A stretch of DNA of 64,000 bases from Streptomyces decoyicus. GTDB lineage: Bacteria > Actinomycetota > Actinomycetes > Streptomycetales > Streptomycetaceae. Of the stretch, positions 16,755-25,793 are shown piece after piece (position 1 is the stretch's first letter; every line of letters begins with the position of its first letter). The stretch spans positions 5,270,001 through 5,334,000 of the forward strand of contig NZ_CP082301.1 of the NCBI RefSeq assembly GCF_019880305.1, written 5' to 3'. The position numbers were made by a program, and so were the translations under genes. The notes beneath the pieces were generated by a model. It was not told where the DNA came from. It did not search any database and saw only the letters and a list, made by a program, of their open reading frames with translations.

Positions 16755-18524
16755 TCAGTCCTTGATCTCGCAGATCACGGCGCCGGACGTGAGCGCGGCG
16801 CCGACCTCGGCGGTCAGGCCCTTGATGGTGCCGGAGCGGTGCGCGTTGAGCGGCTGCTCCATCTTCATGGCCTCCAGGACGACGACCAGCTCGCCCTCGG
16901 TGACCTGCTGGCCCTCCTCGACGGCCACCTTGACGATGGTGCCCTGCATCGGGGAGGCGAGTGCGTCGCCGGAGGCGGCGCCGCCGGACTTCTTGGCGGC
17001 CTTGCGCTTGGGCTTGGCGCCACCGGCGACCGCGGCCCGGGCCAGCGGCATGCCCAGCGAGGACGGCAGCGAGACCTCCAGGCGCTTGCCGCCGACCTCG
17101 ACGACGACCGTCTCGCGGGTGTCGGCCTCGGCCTCGTCCGCGCCGGGGGCGGCGAACGGGGGGATCTCGTTGACGAACTCGGTCTCGATCCAGCGGGTGT
17201 GGACCGTGAACGGGTCGGTGGAGCCGGTGAGTTCGGGGGCGAACGCCGGGTCCTGGACGACCGTGCGGTGGAAGGGGATGGCGGTGGCCATGCCCTCGAC
17301 GGTGAACTCCGCCAGCGCACGGGCGGCGCGCTGAAGGGCCTGCTCGCGGCTGGCGCCGGTGACGATCAGCTTGGCGAGGAGGGAGTCCCAGGCGGGGCCG
17401 ATGACCGAACCGGACTCGACGCCCGCGTCCAGGCGCACGCCCGGACCGGACGGGCCGGCGAAGGTGGTGACCGTGCCGGGGGCCGGGAGGAAGTTGCGGC
17501 CCGGGTCCTCGCCGTTGATGCGGAACTCGAACGAGTGGCCGCGGACCGCCGGGTCGTCGTAGCCGAGCTTCTCGCCGTCGGCGATCCGGAACATCTCGCG
17601 GACCAGGTCGAGGCCGGTGACCTCTTCGGTGACCGGGTGCTCGACCTGGAGGCGGGTGTTGACCTCCAGGAACGAGATGGTGCCGTCCTGGCCGACGAGG
17701 AATTCGCAGGTGCCGGCGCCCTCGTAGGCGGCCTCCTTGAGGATGGCCTTGGAGGCGCGGTACAGCTCGGCGTTCTGCTCCTTGGTCAGGAACGGGGCCG
17801 GGGCCTCCTCCACCAGCTTCTGGTGGCGGCGCTGGAGCGAGCAGTCACGGGTCGAGACGACGACCACGTTGCCGTGCTTGTCGGCCAGGCACTGGGTCTC
17901 GACGTGCCGCGGTCGGTCCAGGTAGCGCTCGACGAAGCACTCGCCGCGGCCGAACGCGGCGACCGCCTCACGCACCGCGGAGTCATACAGCTCCGGGACC
18001 TCTTCGAGCGTCCGGGCCACCTTCAGACCGCGGCCGCCGCCACCGAAGGCCGCCTTGATCGCGATCGGCAGACCGTGCTCCTTGGCGAAGGCCACGACCT
18101 CGTCCGAGCCGGAGACCGGGTCGGGCGTGCCGGCGACCAGCGGCGCACCGGCACGCTGGGCGATGTGCCTGGCGGCGACCTTGTCGCCGAGGTCACGGAT
18201 GGCCTGCGGGGGCGGCCCGATCCACGTCAGCCCCGCGTCCAGGACGGCCTGCGCGAACTCGGCGTTCTCCGACAGGAAGCCGTATCCCGGGTGGATGGCG
18301 TCCGCGCCCGAATCGGCGGCGGCCGCCAGGACCTTGGCGATGTCCAGGTAACTGGTGGCAGGAGTGTCACCGCCCAAGGCGTACGCCTCGTCTGCCGCGC
18401 GTACGTGCAGTGCGTCCCGGTCGGGGTCGGCGTAGACGGCTACGCTTCCGATCCCCGCGTCCCGGCATGCACGGGCAACGCGTACAGCGATTTCGCCACG
18501 GTTGGCGATGAGCACCTTGCGCAC
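16755..18524 (-). CDS. accA: acetyl/propionyl-CoA carboxylase alpha subunit (biotin carboxylase + BCCP)
   Basis: A 589-residue fusion of biotin carboxylase (1-450) and biotin carrier domain (about 515-589). It carboxylates its own biotin with bicarbonate and ATP and hands CO2 to a beta subunit such as PccB. Visible: VLIANRGEIAVRVARAC at the N-terminus, HPGYGFLSENAEFA, the ATP-grasp glycine loop AAFGGGGRGLKVA, FLEVNTRLQVEHPVTEEVTGLDLV, and the biotinylation site EAMKMEQPL. GTG 18524 has GGAAGGA 6 nt upstream and places MRKVLIANRGE at the start as in homologs. A TAAAAT -10-like box lies at 18570-18575 on the minus strand. It is the partner of the PccB and AccE genes about 11 kb away. Confidence 0.95.
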   Translation of the reverse strand: MRKVLIANRGEIAVRVARACRDAGIGSVAVYADPDRDALHVRAADEAYALGGDTPATSYLDIAKVLAAAADSGADAIHPGYGFLSENAEFAQAVLDAGLTWIGPPPQAIRDLGDKVAARHIAQRAGAPLVAGTPDPVSGSDEVVAFAKEHGLPIAIKAAFGGGGRGLKVARTLEEVPELYDSAVREAVAAFGRGECFVERYLDRPRHVETQCLADKHGNVVVVSTRDCSLQRRHQKLVEEAPAPFLTKEQNAELYRASKAILKEAAYEGAGTCEFLVGQDGTISFLEVNTRLQVEHPVTEEVTGLDLVREMFRIADGEKLGYDDPAVRGHSFEFRINGEDPGRNFLPAPGTVTTFAGPSGPGVRLDAGVESGSVIGPAWDSLLAKLIVTGASREQALQRAARALAEFTVEGMATAIPFHRTVVQDPAFAPELTGSTDPFTVHTRWIETEFVNEIPPFAAPGADEAEADTRETVVVEVGGKRLEVSLPSSLGMPLARAAVAGGAKPKRKAAKKSGGAASGDALASPMQGTIVKVAVEEGQQVTEGELVVVLEAMKMEQPLNAHRSGTIKGLTAEVGAALTSGAVICEIKD

Positions 18525-19022
18525 GATGGGTCCTTCCTTGGCGCTTCGCCGTAACAAATGGATGCGGCGATTTTAGGGACTGGCGACACCGCGTGCCGAC
18601 CCGTTCCCTGGGGTGAGCTTGCCCACACGGAGTGTGCTCGGGGCGCCAGTGAGGAACCTAAGTCCCCTGGTATCCCAGGGTAGGCCCGGATTCCTGGGCT
18701 CCTGCTCGAGTCCCGGTGTGGCCTAGGTCTCCAACTTTGGACGTCCAGCGGATCGTCAATTCTTTGTGGAGTCCCTACGAATGGGCGAAGGAAACTTTGC
18801 GGGCGACTCCGTCCGTGGGCGTGCCGCCGGACCTCTCGCGCGCAGTCGGCCGCAGCCGCCCGTGCGCAACCCTTGCCCAGCTTTTACCTTCCGCCAAGGT
18901 CTTCCCGAGCAGGGGGGACCCCCATGTAGCGTGCGCGATGTCCTGTACCCCGCGGTAACAGGGGCACCAGCGGCATCAGGCGTCCGCAAGGGCGCATCGG
19001 GCTCGGCAAACGGCGGAAGTGG
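18525..19022. other. 498-bp divergent intergenic region
   Basis: Region between the carboxylase gene (minus) and the membrane-protein gene (plus). A -10-like TAAAAT on the minus strand (18575-18570) probably serves the carboxylase gene. Around 18664-18700 there are two short hairpins (CCCTGG/CCAGGG and GCCC/GGGC types), which could form a small structured RNA or attenuator. Short open frames on both strands lack ribosome sites and codon bias, and I do not call them. Confidence 0.4.
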
Positions 19023-19502
19023 GTGGACGGGGTGGTGGTGGCACGACGGCCGGTGGCCTTGGCCGCGGCGGTGGTACTGGTCCTCGAAGCGTTCGGGATC
19101 GTGCTGCTCAACTGGATTCTGAGCATCGTCGTGGACAGGCAGCAGATGTCCCTGGCCGGGCTTCAGCCCCGCGCGATGTCCACCGGCTCGTGGATCGGCG
19201 GCATCCTCTTCGGGCTCTATCTGCTGTTCTGTGCCGGTGTCCTGATACGCACCGCCCTGCGCGACCGCGCCCCCGGCGGCTTCACCCGTATCGCCCTCAT
19301 CAGCTGCGCGGTGGTGCACGGCGTGCTCGGCGCCTTCGCCGTCGGCCTGGTCGGCTGGGTCGCCTTCCTCGCGATGACGGTCGTGCTGGCGCTGCTGGTG
19401 CTGACCCTGGTGGCGTACGGGGAGGGCCTTACGGGGGACGGGCGGGGAAACGCGGAAAACACCCCGAACGGCGCACCGCCCGCGGCTCCCACGTCCGCCT
19501 GA
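19023..19502 (+). CDS. four-helix membrane protein, unknown function
   Basis: A 159-residue integral membrane protein with hydrophobic segments at about 10-35 (VALAAAVVLVLEAFGIVLLNWIL), 58-78, 88-112 and 112-135, and a short polar C-terminal tail. No catalytic motif is seen. By position it corresponds to the membrane protein that usually lies between the carboxylase alpha gene and maf in streptomycetes (from memory). GTG 19023 is preceded by GGAAG very close by; GTG codons at 19032-19038 are alternatives. A gap of 124 bp separates it from the kinase cluster. Confidence 0.75.
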   Translation: MDGVVVARRPVALAAAVVLVLEAFGIVLLNWILSIVVDRQQMSLAGLQPRAMSTGSWIGGILFGLYLLFCAGVLIRTALRDRAPGGFTRIALISCAVVHGVLGAFAVGLVGWVAFLAMTVVLALLVLTLVAYGEGLTGDGRGNAENTPNGAPPAAPTSA

Positions 19503-19626
19503 CCCCGTCCCGCGCGGCGGCCGGGTCCGAACTCCCCGCTCCCCGGGCCGGATCGATGCCGCCCGGGGCCGTGCGACACGCCCGGGTAGGCTCTCGCGCG
19601 GTGTCGTCGGACGGGGGAGGGTGCGG

Positions 19627-20601
19627 ATGCCTGCATCGGTTGGGGGTGCGGAGGGCCGGGCGCGAAGGAGCGCGACAGGCCCCTACGCGGTGTTGCGGGA
19701 GCTGGATGACGCGGCGTCCGGCATACCCGTGCCGGAACGGCGGTTCATCGGACGCAGCGCGGACGGCGACCGTACGGTCCTGATCGGTGTGCCGCTGCCG
19801 GGCGCCGACCCCGGGCGGTTCCTGGCCGAGGCGGAGACCTCGCGCTATCTGCTCGGGCCCTGGTCCTCGCCGGCCACCGAGGTCGCCGCCCCCGGTGACG
19901 CGCCCTGGCACGCCCGCCCGTACGTGCCCGTGCTCCCGCTGCCCGCCGCGCTCACCGTGCACGGCGGCCCGCTGCCCGAGCGCACCGTACGGGCCGTCGG
20001 CGCGGCCCTCGTCGAGACCCTGGTCATCGGGCACGGGCAGGGCCTGGCCCATGCCGGTGTGTCGCCCGCGGCCGTGCTGCTGGCGGCCGACGGGCCCCGG
20101 CTGACGTGTTTCGGGGCGGCACGGGCCGCCGCCGAGGACGGCACCCCGCGCTCCGGGCTGCCGGGCCTGGAGTCGGGCAGCCTGCCGCCGGAGCAGGCGA
20201 CCGGCGGGCGACCGCATCCGACGGGCGACGTCTACGCACTCGGTGCGACCCTCGCGTACGCCGCAACCGGATACACCGTGCCGGAGCGGGAAGAGCTCCC
20301 GGCCGCCCTGCGGACCGTCGTCACGGCCTGTCTTTCCCGGGACCCGGCGGCCCGCCCGCGCCCCGCCGAACTGCTCGACGCGTTCGGTCCGGTCGCCGGA
20401 CCGCCCGCGCCGGGAGCCGGGCCCGCCGCCGGACCGCCGCCTCCCGCCACGGCGCTCGACGCCGCCGGAAACCCGGCCGGCCGCGCCGCCGCCCTGCTCG
20501 GTCCCGGCTGGCTGCCCGGCCGGATCATCGCGGCCCTCGCCCGCCAGTCGGCCGAGCTGCTCGCCGCCACCCTCCCGGTTCCGCCCGCCCCACAGGACTG
20601 A
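19627..20601 (+). CDS. Ser/Thr kinase-fold pseudokinase
   Basis: A 324-residue protein with a protein-kinase-like pattern but no catalytic residues. The C-lobe order is kept: AVGAALVETLVIGHGQGLAHAGVSPAAVLL stands where kinases have the catalytic loop, but HRD is replaced by HAGVSP. The DFG position reads CFGAARA. LPPEQATGGRPHPTGDVYALGATLAYAATGY matches the SPEQA...DVFSLG activation/F-helix region. The N-lobe has no Gly-rich loop or obvious lysine. No membrane helix or PQQ sensor is present. ATG 19627 has GGGGGAGG 6 nt upstream. It lies 7 bp before a true kinase gene, so it is probably a regulatory partner of the kinase(s) (inference). Confidence 0.8.
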   Translation: MPASVGGAEGRARRSATGPYAVLRELDDAASGIPVPERRFIGRSADGDRTVLIGVPLPGADPGRFLAEAETSRYLLGPWSSPATEVAAPGDAPWHARPYVPVLPLPAALTVHGGPLPERTVRAVGAALVETLVIGHGQGLAHAGVSPAAVLLAADGPRLTCFGAARAAAEDGTPRSGLPGLESGSLPPEQATGGRPHPTGDVYALGATLAYAATGYTVPEREELPAALRTVVTACLSRDPAARPRPAELLDAFGPVAGPPAPGAGPAAGPPPPATALDAAGNPAGRAAALLGPGWLPGRIIAALARQSAELLAATLPVPPAPQD

Positions 20602-20608
20602 CACCCTC

Positions 20609-22852
20609 ATGCCCTTCCCCCTCGCCCATGACGACCCGCCCGGCCTCGGCACCTACCGCCTCCTCGCCCGGCTGGGCAGCGGCGGTATGGGCACCGTCTA
20701 CCTGGCCCGCTCCCCGGACGGCCGGACCCTGGCGCTCAAGACGATGCACGCCCGGATCGCCACCACCACCGAATTCCGTACCCGGTTCCGGCTGGAGGCG
20801 GATGCCGCCCGGGTCATCGGCGGCCGGTACGGCGCACAGGTCGTCGATGCCGACCCGCTCGCCGAGACCCCCTGGATGGCCACCGAGTACGTGCTCGGCC
20901 CGCCCCTCGACGACGCGGTGGAGCTCGCCGGCCCGTTGCCCGAGGCGTCGGTACGCGCCCTGGGTGCGGCGCTGTGCGCGGCGCTCGGCCAGCTCCATCA
21001 CTCGGATGTCGTGCACCGTGACCTCAAGCCGTCGAACATCATGGTCACGGCGCACGGCCCGAAGGTCATCGACTTCGGTATCGCCCGCGCCCTCGGCGAC
21101 GACCGGCTGACCCACACGGGCGCCGCGGTCGGCACCCCCGCGTTCATGTCACCGGAGCAGGCCACCGGGCAGGAACACACCCCGGCCGGAGACGTCTTTG
21201 CGCTCGCCGGGGTGCTGGTCTTCGCCGCCACCGGCCGCGGTCCCTTCGGGGACGGACAGCCGGCGGACCTCCTCTACCGGGTGCGCTACGCCGAGCCGGA
21301 CCTCACCGGGGTGCCTGGGGCCCTGGTCCCTGTCCTGTCCCGTTGCCTGGCCAAGGACCCCGCCGAGCGCCCGGCCACGGCCGAGCTGGCCGCCCAACTC
21401 CACGACGGCAGCGGGCATTTCGCCGACCAGCTGCCGGACGCGGTGCTCGCCGAGATCGGACGGCGGGCGAGCGAGGTCTGGCAGGTCGTGCCGCAGCGGC
21501 TGCCCGCACCGCCCGGCCGGCCGGCGACCGTGCCGTCCGCCGATGTCCCCGCCGCCCGTGGCCCCTCCCGCCGGGGGCTGCTGATGGCGGGCGCGGGCTC
21601 GGTGCTCGGCATCGCGGGGGCCGGGGCGGGGGTGTGGGCCTGGCTGAGCGGGAGCGGGCCGACGCCGGGGCCCGGCACCGGGCCGGGGTACACCCAGCCG
21701 AAGCCGGGGCCGAGCGTCAGCGCGGTGAAGAAGAAAAAGCTGGACTCGGTGTGGCAGAAGCAGTTCGGCGGCCCGGATGACGACCAGAACCCCGAAGTGC
21801 CCCTGCTCGCCGGTGACCAGGTCGTCCTGGTGGCCAATGCCGGGGCGCGCGGTGTGGACGCCAAGTCCGGTGCGTCCCGGTGGACGTTCTCGCTGTACGC
21901 GGACGACTCGTGGCAGGTCGCCTCGGACGGTACCCGCGTCTACCGCATAGCGAGGGACGAGCACCATGATGCGAATGGCGCGCTGAGGTCCGTCTCGTTT
22001 TTCCTCGCTCGCGTGGACCTCGCCACGGGCAAGGCCGGCAAGCGCCTCGCCCCGGTCTCCGACGCCCAGCACAACGGCCTCATCAATCGGTTGCTGGCCG
22101 TCGCCGACGACACGGCCTACCTGGCGATCTCACACGGGAAGATCAAGCGCTACGAACGCCAGCTTCCCTGGTCGGTGATGGCCGTGAACCTCGCCACGGG
22201 GAGCCGGAAGTGGACGGACCCGCTGCCGTTCCGCTCCGCCGAGAGCGACGAGAACCACTTCCTGTCCGCCAAGGTCGTCGGCGGCCTTCTGGTGGCCCTC
22301 CAGCAGATGAACGACGGCAAGGTCCGGGTCGTCGCCCGCGACATCCGCACCGGCAAGGTCGCCTGGGACAAGCCGTGGAAGGGCGCCGACCGGCGGCTCG
22401 TACGGGACCCGCTCACGGCCGATGACAAGCATCTCTACCTGGGCTACGGCCCGTTGCGGGCGCTGCGGCTGAGCGACGGCGGGCAGGCCTGGGACACGGC
22501 CGCCACCCGCCCAGGGAAGACGTACGGACCGCCGGCCCTCAAGGACGGGGTGCTGTACGCGGTGGAGAAGGAGCTCGGCCTGGTCGCGTTCGGCACCGGA
22601 AGCGGGAAGCCGCGATGGGCGGAGAAGAGCGAGGAGGGCCCACGCGCGGACCACGTCGTCCATCCGGTGGTCGGCTCCGCGTACGCCTACACATACAGCC
22701 AGACCGACCAGGTCCTCCGGGCCGTCGGCCTCACCTCGCACACCACCGAGCAGCTCTACAAGACCAGCGGGACCCGCTTCACCGCCCATGAGAAGAGCCG
22801 GATGGTCATCGCGTCCGGCCCCGACTTCCTCGCCGGCTTCCCCCTCCGCTGA
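20609..22852 (+). CDS. Ser/Thr protein kinase with extracellular PQQ-like beta-propeller
   Basis: A 747-residue receptor kinase. The cytoplasmic Hanks-type kinase domain covers about 16-275: Gly-loop LGSGGMGTVYLA, K44 in LALKTMH, HRDLKPSNIMV, IDFGIAR, GTPAFMSPEQATG and DVFALAGVLVFAATG. A Pro-rich linker and a single membrane helix (GLLMAGAGSVLGIAGAGAGVW) follow. The extracellular part (about 370-747) is a PQQ/WD-type propeller with repeated GxRGVDAKSGASRWTF, VNLATGSRKWTDPL and LSDGGQAWDTA strands, probably a ligand sensor. It starts 7 bp after the pseudokinase gene and is followed by a second kinase gene with the same plan. The ligand and targets are unknown. Confidence 0.9.
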   Translation: MPFPLAHDDPPGLGTYRLLARLGSGGMGTVYLARSPDGRTLALKTMHARIATTTEFRTRFRLEADAARVIGGRYGAQVVDADPLAETPWMATEYVLGPPLDDAVELAGPLPEASVRALGAALCAALGQLHHSDVVHRDLKPSNIMVTAHGPKVIDFGIARALGDDRLTHTGAAVGTPAFMSPEQATGQEHTPAGDVFALAGVLVFAATGRGPFGDGQPADLLYRVRYAEPDLTGVPGALVPVLSRCLAKDPAERPATAELAAQLHDGSGHFADQLPDAVLAEIGRRASEVWQVVPQRLPAPPGRPATVPSADVPAARGPSRRGLLMAGAGSVLGIAGAGAGVWAWLSGSGPTPGPGTGPGYTQPKPGPSVSAVKKKKLDSVWQKQFGGPDDDQNPEVPLLAGDQVVLVANAGARGVDAKSGASRWTFSLYADDSWQVASDGTRVYRIARDEHHDANGALRSVSFFLARVDLATGKAGKRLAPVSDAQHNGLINRLLAVADDTAYLAISHGKIKRYERQLPWSVMAVNLATGSRKWTDPLPFRSAESDENHFLSAKVVGGLLVALQQMNDGKVRVVARDIRTGKVAWDKPWKGADRRLVRDPLTADDKHLYLGYGPLRALRLSDGGQAWDTAATRPGKTYGPPALKDGVLYAVEKELGLVAFGTGSGKPRWAEKSEEGPRADHVVHPVVGSAYAYTYSQTDQVLRAVGLTSHTTEQLYKTSGTRFTAHEKSRMVIASGPDFLAGFPLR

Positions 22853-22944
22853 CTGCGCCGGAACGTGCCATCACGTGCCACAAGACGCCCGAACCCGCCC
22901 GGACCTGCCCGCACTTGCCTGAACCCGCCTGAAGGACACCGCCC

Positions 22945-25044
22945 ATGAAACCCCTCGGCACCGGCGACCCCCTCCGCCTCGGCCCCTACCGCCTGCTCGG
23001 TGTGCTCGGCGAGGGCGGTATGGGCAAGGTCTACGTCGGCCAGGACGCCGCAGGCACCGTCGCCGCGGTCAAGGTGCTCCGGCCCGAGCTCACCGACGAG
23101 GCGAACCTCGCCCGCCGCTTCGTCCGCGAGGCGCAGGCGGCGACTGCCGTGACCAGCAAGGGTGTGGCCCGCGTCCTGGGCACGGACACGGAGGGCGGCC
23201 GCCCGTGGATCGCCACCGAGTTCCTGGCCGGGCCGACCCTCGACGAGGCCGTCGAGGCGTACGGACCCCTCGACGAACCGGCCGTGCGCGCCCTCGCCGC
23301 GTCGATCGCCCACACCCTGGCGGACATCCACGCCACCGGCCTGATCCACCGCGACCTCAAGCCCCCGAACATCGTCCTGACGTCGAGCGGCCCCCGCGTC
23401 ATCGACTTCGGCATCGCCCGCCCCGAGCACGGCCTGACCCTCACCTCCACCGGCCAGGTCCCGGTCACCCCCGGCTACGGCGCCCCCGAACAGGTCCTGG
23501 GCCGGCGTGTGGCCTCCTCGGCCGACGTCTTCTCCCTGGGCGCCGTCCTGGTGTACGCCGCCGGCGGGCACCGCGCCTACGACGCCTCCCACATCGCCGC
23601 CCTCCAGTACAAGGTCGTCCACGACGCACCCGACCTGACCGGTGTCCCGGAAGCCCTGCGGCACCTCATCGCCCCCTGCCTCGCCAAGGACCCGGCCGCC
23701 CGGCCCGCCCCCGCTCAGATCGCCGCCGCCTTCGCACCACCGCGCGGCGCCGAACGGGCCTGGCGGCGCGGCCCGGTGAACCAGGCGATCAAGGAGCGGG
23801 AGAGCGGCCTCCACGAGCTGACCGCGGCGACCCTGCCCGACGGCGGCTCCGGCCGCCCGGTGGCCCGGCGCCGGCTGCTCACGGGCCTGGCGGCGGGCGG
23901 TGTGGTCCTGGCCGCGGGCGGCGGTGCCGCGGCCGCCTGGTGGCCCCGGGGGCCGCGGCAGTCGGCCGGCCGGCCCGACCTCTTCGCCTTTCCGCCCGCC
24001 GCCAGGACCCCGGTGGCGCATGTGCTCGACGCCGACAACGGCGACTACCTCGCCGGCGGTGAGGTGAAGCCGCTGTGGGGCCCGGTCGACGCCCTCGCCG
24101 AGGACACGCCCGCGCCCCTGCCCGTACGGGACGTCATCGTCTTCGGCGCGCGCGGCGGCGGGATCGCCGCCCACAACGTCGTGGACGGCAAACGCCGTTG
24201 GGCCGTCCGCGGCGTCAGCGCGCCCAGCCGCTACCTCTCGCTCTCGGACCGGCTGATCGCCGCCGCCGACGCCAAGGGCACGATCCGCACCTTCGTCGCC
24301 TCGACGGGCGAGCCCCGTTGGACCGTCGACGCCGAGACGAGCGCCTTGCTGGCCGCCGACGACGAGAACGTCTACGTCCTCACGAAGGACCACCGGCTCC
24401 GCGCCGTCCGCCGCTCCGACGCCACGATCCGCTGGACGGCGAAGATCTCCGCCGGCTACCGCACCAAGGTCGAGCCGCCGGGCGTCGTCGCCCACGGACG
24501 TCTGATCCTGGGCACGAGCGACGGCAATGTGTTCGCCGTCGATACGGCCGACGGCCACCAGGTGTGGGAACTGCGGGACCAGTGGGACCGGCTGGTCCGC
24601 CCGGCCGTCCACGGCACCACCGTCTACCTCAACGGCACGACGCTCACCGCCCGCCGCATCCGCGACGGCAAGAAGCTGTGGTCGCTCGACAAGCGGGACG
24701 CCTGGGACAAGCACGAGGACTGGGGCCCGGCGACGGTCTTCGACGACGACACCGTCTGCGCCGCGCACGACGAGTGGCCCAGCATCAGGAAGACCAGCGA
24801 CGGCAGCGAGATCCAGGGCGGGAACGGAACGTCGGTCCGGTGGCTCCCGGTGTTCATCCACGGGCGCGCCCTCTGGTCCCTCGAGGGCGACCCCTGGTTC
24901 AAGGTGTTCGCCGCGGATCTGTCGACCGGCGTCCCCGTCCTGACGTACAAGCTCCCCGCGGCCGAGCGTTCCTGGCTGGTGGCGGACGGCAACCGGGTGT
25001 TCGTCCTCCACGGCACGTCGCTCTACGCGCTGCCGGTGCCCTGA
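22945..25044 (+). CDS. Ser/Thr protein kinase with extracellular PQQ-like beta-propeller
   Basis: A 699-residue receptor kinase, paralogous to the preceding one. Kinase domain about 15-270: LGEGGMGKVYVGQD, AAVKVLRPEL, IHRDLKPPNIVL, IDFGIARPEHG, PVTPGYGAPEQVLG and DVFSLGAVLVYAAGG. All catalytic residues are present. A single membrane helix at about 310-335 (RLLTGLAAGGVVLAAGGGAAAAWW) leads to a propeller with repeated VVDGKRRWAVRG, STGEPRWTVDAET, RRSDATIRWTAKI and DTADGHQVWELRD blades. ATG 22945 has GAAGGAC upstream. A strong 18-bp hairpin ends the cluster. Confidence 0.9.
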   Translation: MKPLGTGDPLRLGPYRLLGVLGEGGMGKVYVGQDAAGTVAAVKVLRPELTDEANLARRFVREAQAATAVTSKGVARVLGTDTEGGRPWIATEFLAGPTLDEAVEAYGPLDEPAVRALAASIAHTLADIHATGLIHRDLKPPNIVLTSSGPRVIDFGIARPEHGLTLTSTGQVPVTPGYGAPEQVLGRRVASSADVFSLGAVLVYAAGGHRAYDASHIAALQYKVVHDAPDLTGVPEALRHLIAPCLAKDPAARPAPAQIAAAFAPPRGAERAWRRGPVNQAIKERESGLHELTAATLPDGGSGRPVARRRLLTGLAAGGVVLAAGGGAAAAWWPRGPRQSAGRPDLFAFPPAARTPVAHVLDADNGDYLAGGEVKPLWGPVDALAEDTPAPLPVRDVIVFGARGGGIAAHNVVDGKRRWAVRGVSAPSRYLSLSDRLIAAADAKGTIRTFVASTGEPRWTVDAETSALLAADDENVYVLTKDHRLRAVRRSDATIRWTAKISAGYRTKVEPPGVVAHGRLILGTSDGNVFAVDTADGHQVWELRDQWDRLVRPAVHGTTVYLNGTTLTARRIRDGKKLWSLDKRDAWDKHEDWGPATVFDDDTVCAAHDEWPSIRKTSDGSEIQGGNGTSVRWLPVFIHGRALWSLEGDPWFKVFAADLSTGVPVLTYKLPAAERSWLVADGNRVFVLHGTSLYALPVP

Positions 25045-25115
25045 GCGCCCGGTGGGCCTGGTATGCCGGGGCCCGGTGATCCGGAGCCGGGTGTGAGGGG
25101 GGACGGGGCCGAAGA

Positions 25116-25158
25116 CCGCAGTCCGGCCGGGCCGGTGCCAGGCCCGGCCGGACTGCGG
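25116..25158. terminator. perfect 18-bp hairpin between convergent genes
   Basis: Arms 25116-25133 and 25141-25158, loop of 7. It lies between the kinase stop (25044) and the DJ-1 family stop (25167). Among the strongest stems in the window; probably bidirectional. Confidence 0.75.
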
Positions 25159-25166
25159 CGGGCCGC

Positions 25167-25733
25167 TCAGCCCTTCACCGGCGCATGCTCCCGCAGGACC
25201 TCCATGAACGCCCGCATCCACTCCGGCTGGTCGTTCCACGCACGCGCCGAGACGACCTTGCCGTCCACCACCGCCGAGCCGTCGACGAAGATGCCGCCGC
25301 CCATCGCCACATCCGGTGCGCAGGCCGGGTAGGCGGCGGTGCGGCGGCCCTTGAGGACGCCGAGGGGGGCCAGGGTGATGGCCGCGTGGCAGATGTGGGC
25401 GACGGGCTTGTCCTCGTCGAAGAAGTGGGTGACCACGCGGCGGTAGTCGGAGTCGTTGCGCAGGTACTCCGGGGCGCGGCCGCCCGGGAGCACCAGCGCG
25501 GCGTACTCCGCCGGATCGACCTCGGACAGGGCGAGGTCGGACGGCCAGGAGTGGCCCTCGCGCTCGACGTAGGTGTCGAAGTCGTCGACGAAGTCGTGCA
25601 CCACGAACCGCAGCTTCTTCCGCGTCGGGGCCGCGACCTGCGTCTCGTACCCCTCCTCCAGCATCCGCTGGTACGAGTAGAAGAACTCCAGGTCCTCGGT
25701 GGCGTCACCGGCGATGATCAGGATCTTGGGCAT
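25167..25733 (-). CDS. DJ-1/PfpI family protein
   Basis: A 188-residue flavodoxin-like protein of the DJ-1/PfpI superfamily. The nucleophile elbow is HICHAAITLAP, with the reactive Cys. ALVLPGGRAPEYLRND precedes it and RAWNDQPEWMRAFMEVL ends it. Members act as glyoxalases/deglycases, proteases or stress chaperones; the reaction here cannot be fixed from sequence. It is a single domain with no signal peptide. It may share a transcript with the upstream MOSC gene (gap 60 bp). Confidence 0.88.
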   Translation of the reverse strand: MPKILIIAGDATEDLEFFYSYQRMLEEGYETQVAAPTRKKLRFVVHDFVDDFDTYVEREGHSWPSDLALSEVDPAEYAALVLPGGRAPEYLRNDSDYRRVVTHFFDEDKPVAHICHAAITLAPLGVLKGRRTAAYPACAPDVAMGGGIFVDGSAVVDGKVVSARAWNDQPEWMRAFMEVLREHAPVKG

Positions 25734-25793
25734 GGTGCGGACTCCTCACGCTGGCATGGACCGGACCGATCCGGCCGATCGGGCCGTATCGGA

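Noticed and set aside
16146..18554. 802-codon plus-strand open frame opposite the carboxylase alpha gene
   Set aside because: The minus strand encodes complete biotin carboxylase and carrier domains; the plus frame is repetitive Gly/Arg/Asp sequence.
18560..18760. Possible tRNA or 6S-like RNA
   Set aside because: Short stems are present, but there is no cloverleaf, no CCA or T-loop GTTCRA pattern, and no consensus I can match.
18716..18958. 80-codon plus-strand frame in the accA upstream region
   Set aside because: No ribosome site, atypical residue composition, and no third-position GC bias; not called.
22756..25239. 827-codon minus-strand open frame opposite the second kinase gene
   Set aside because: The kinase catalytic motifs and propeller repeats lie on the plus strand; the antisense frame has no recognisable domain.
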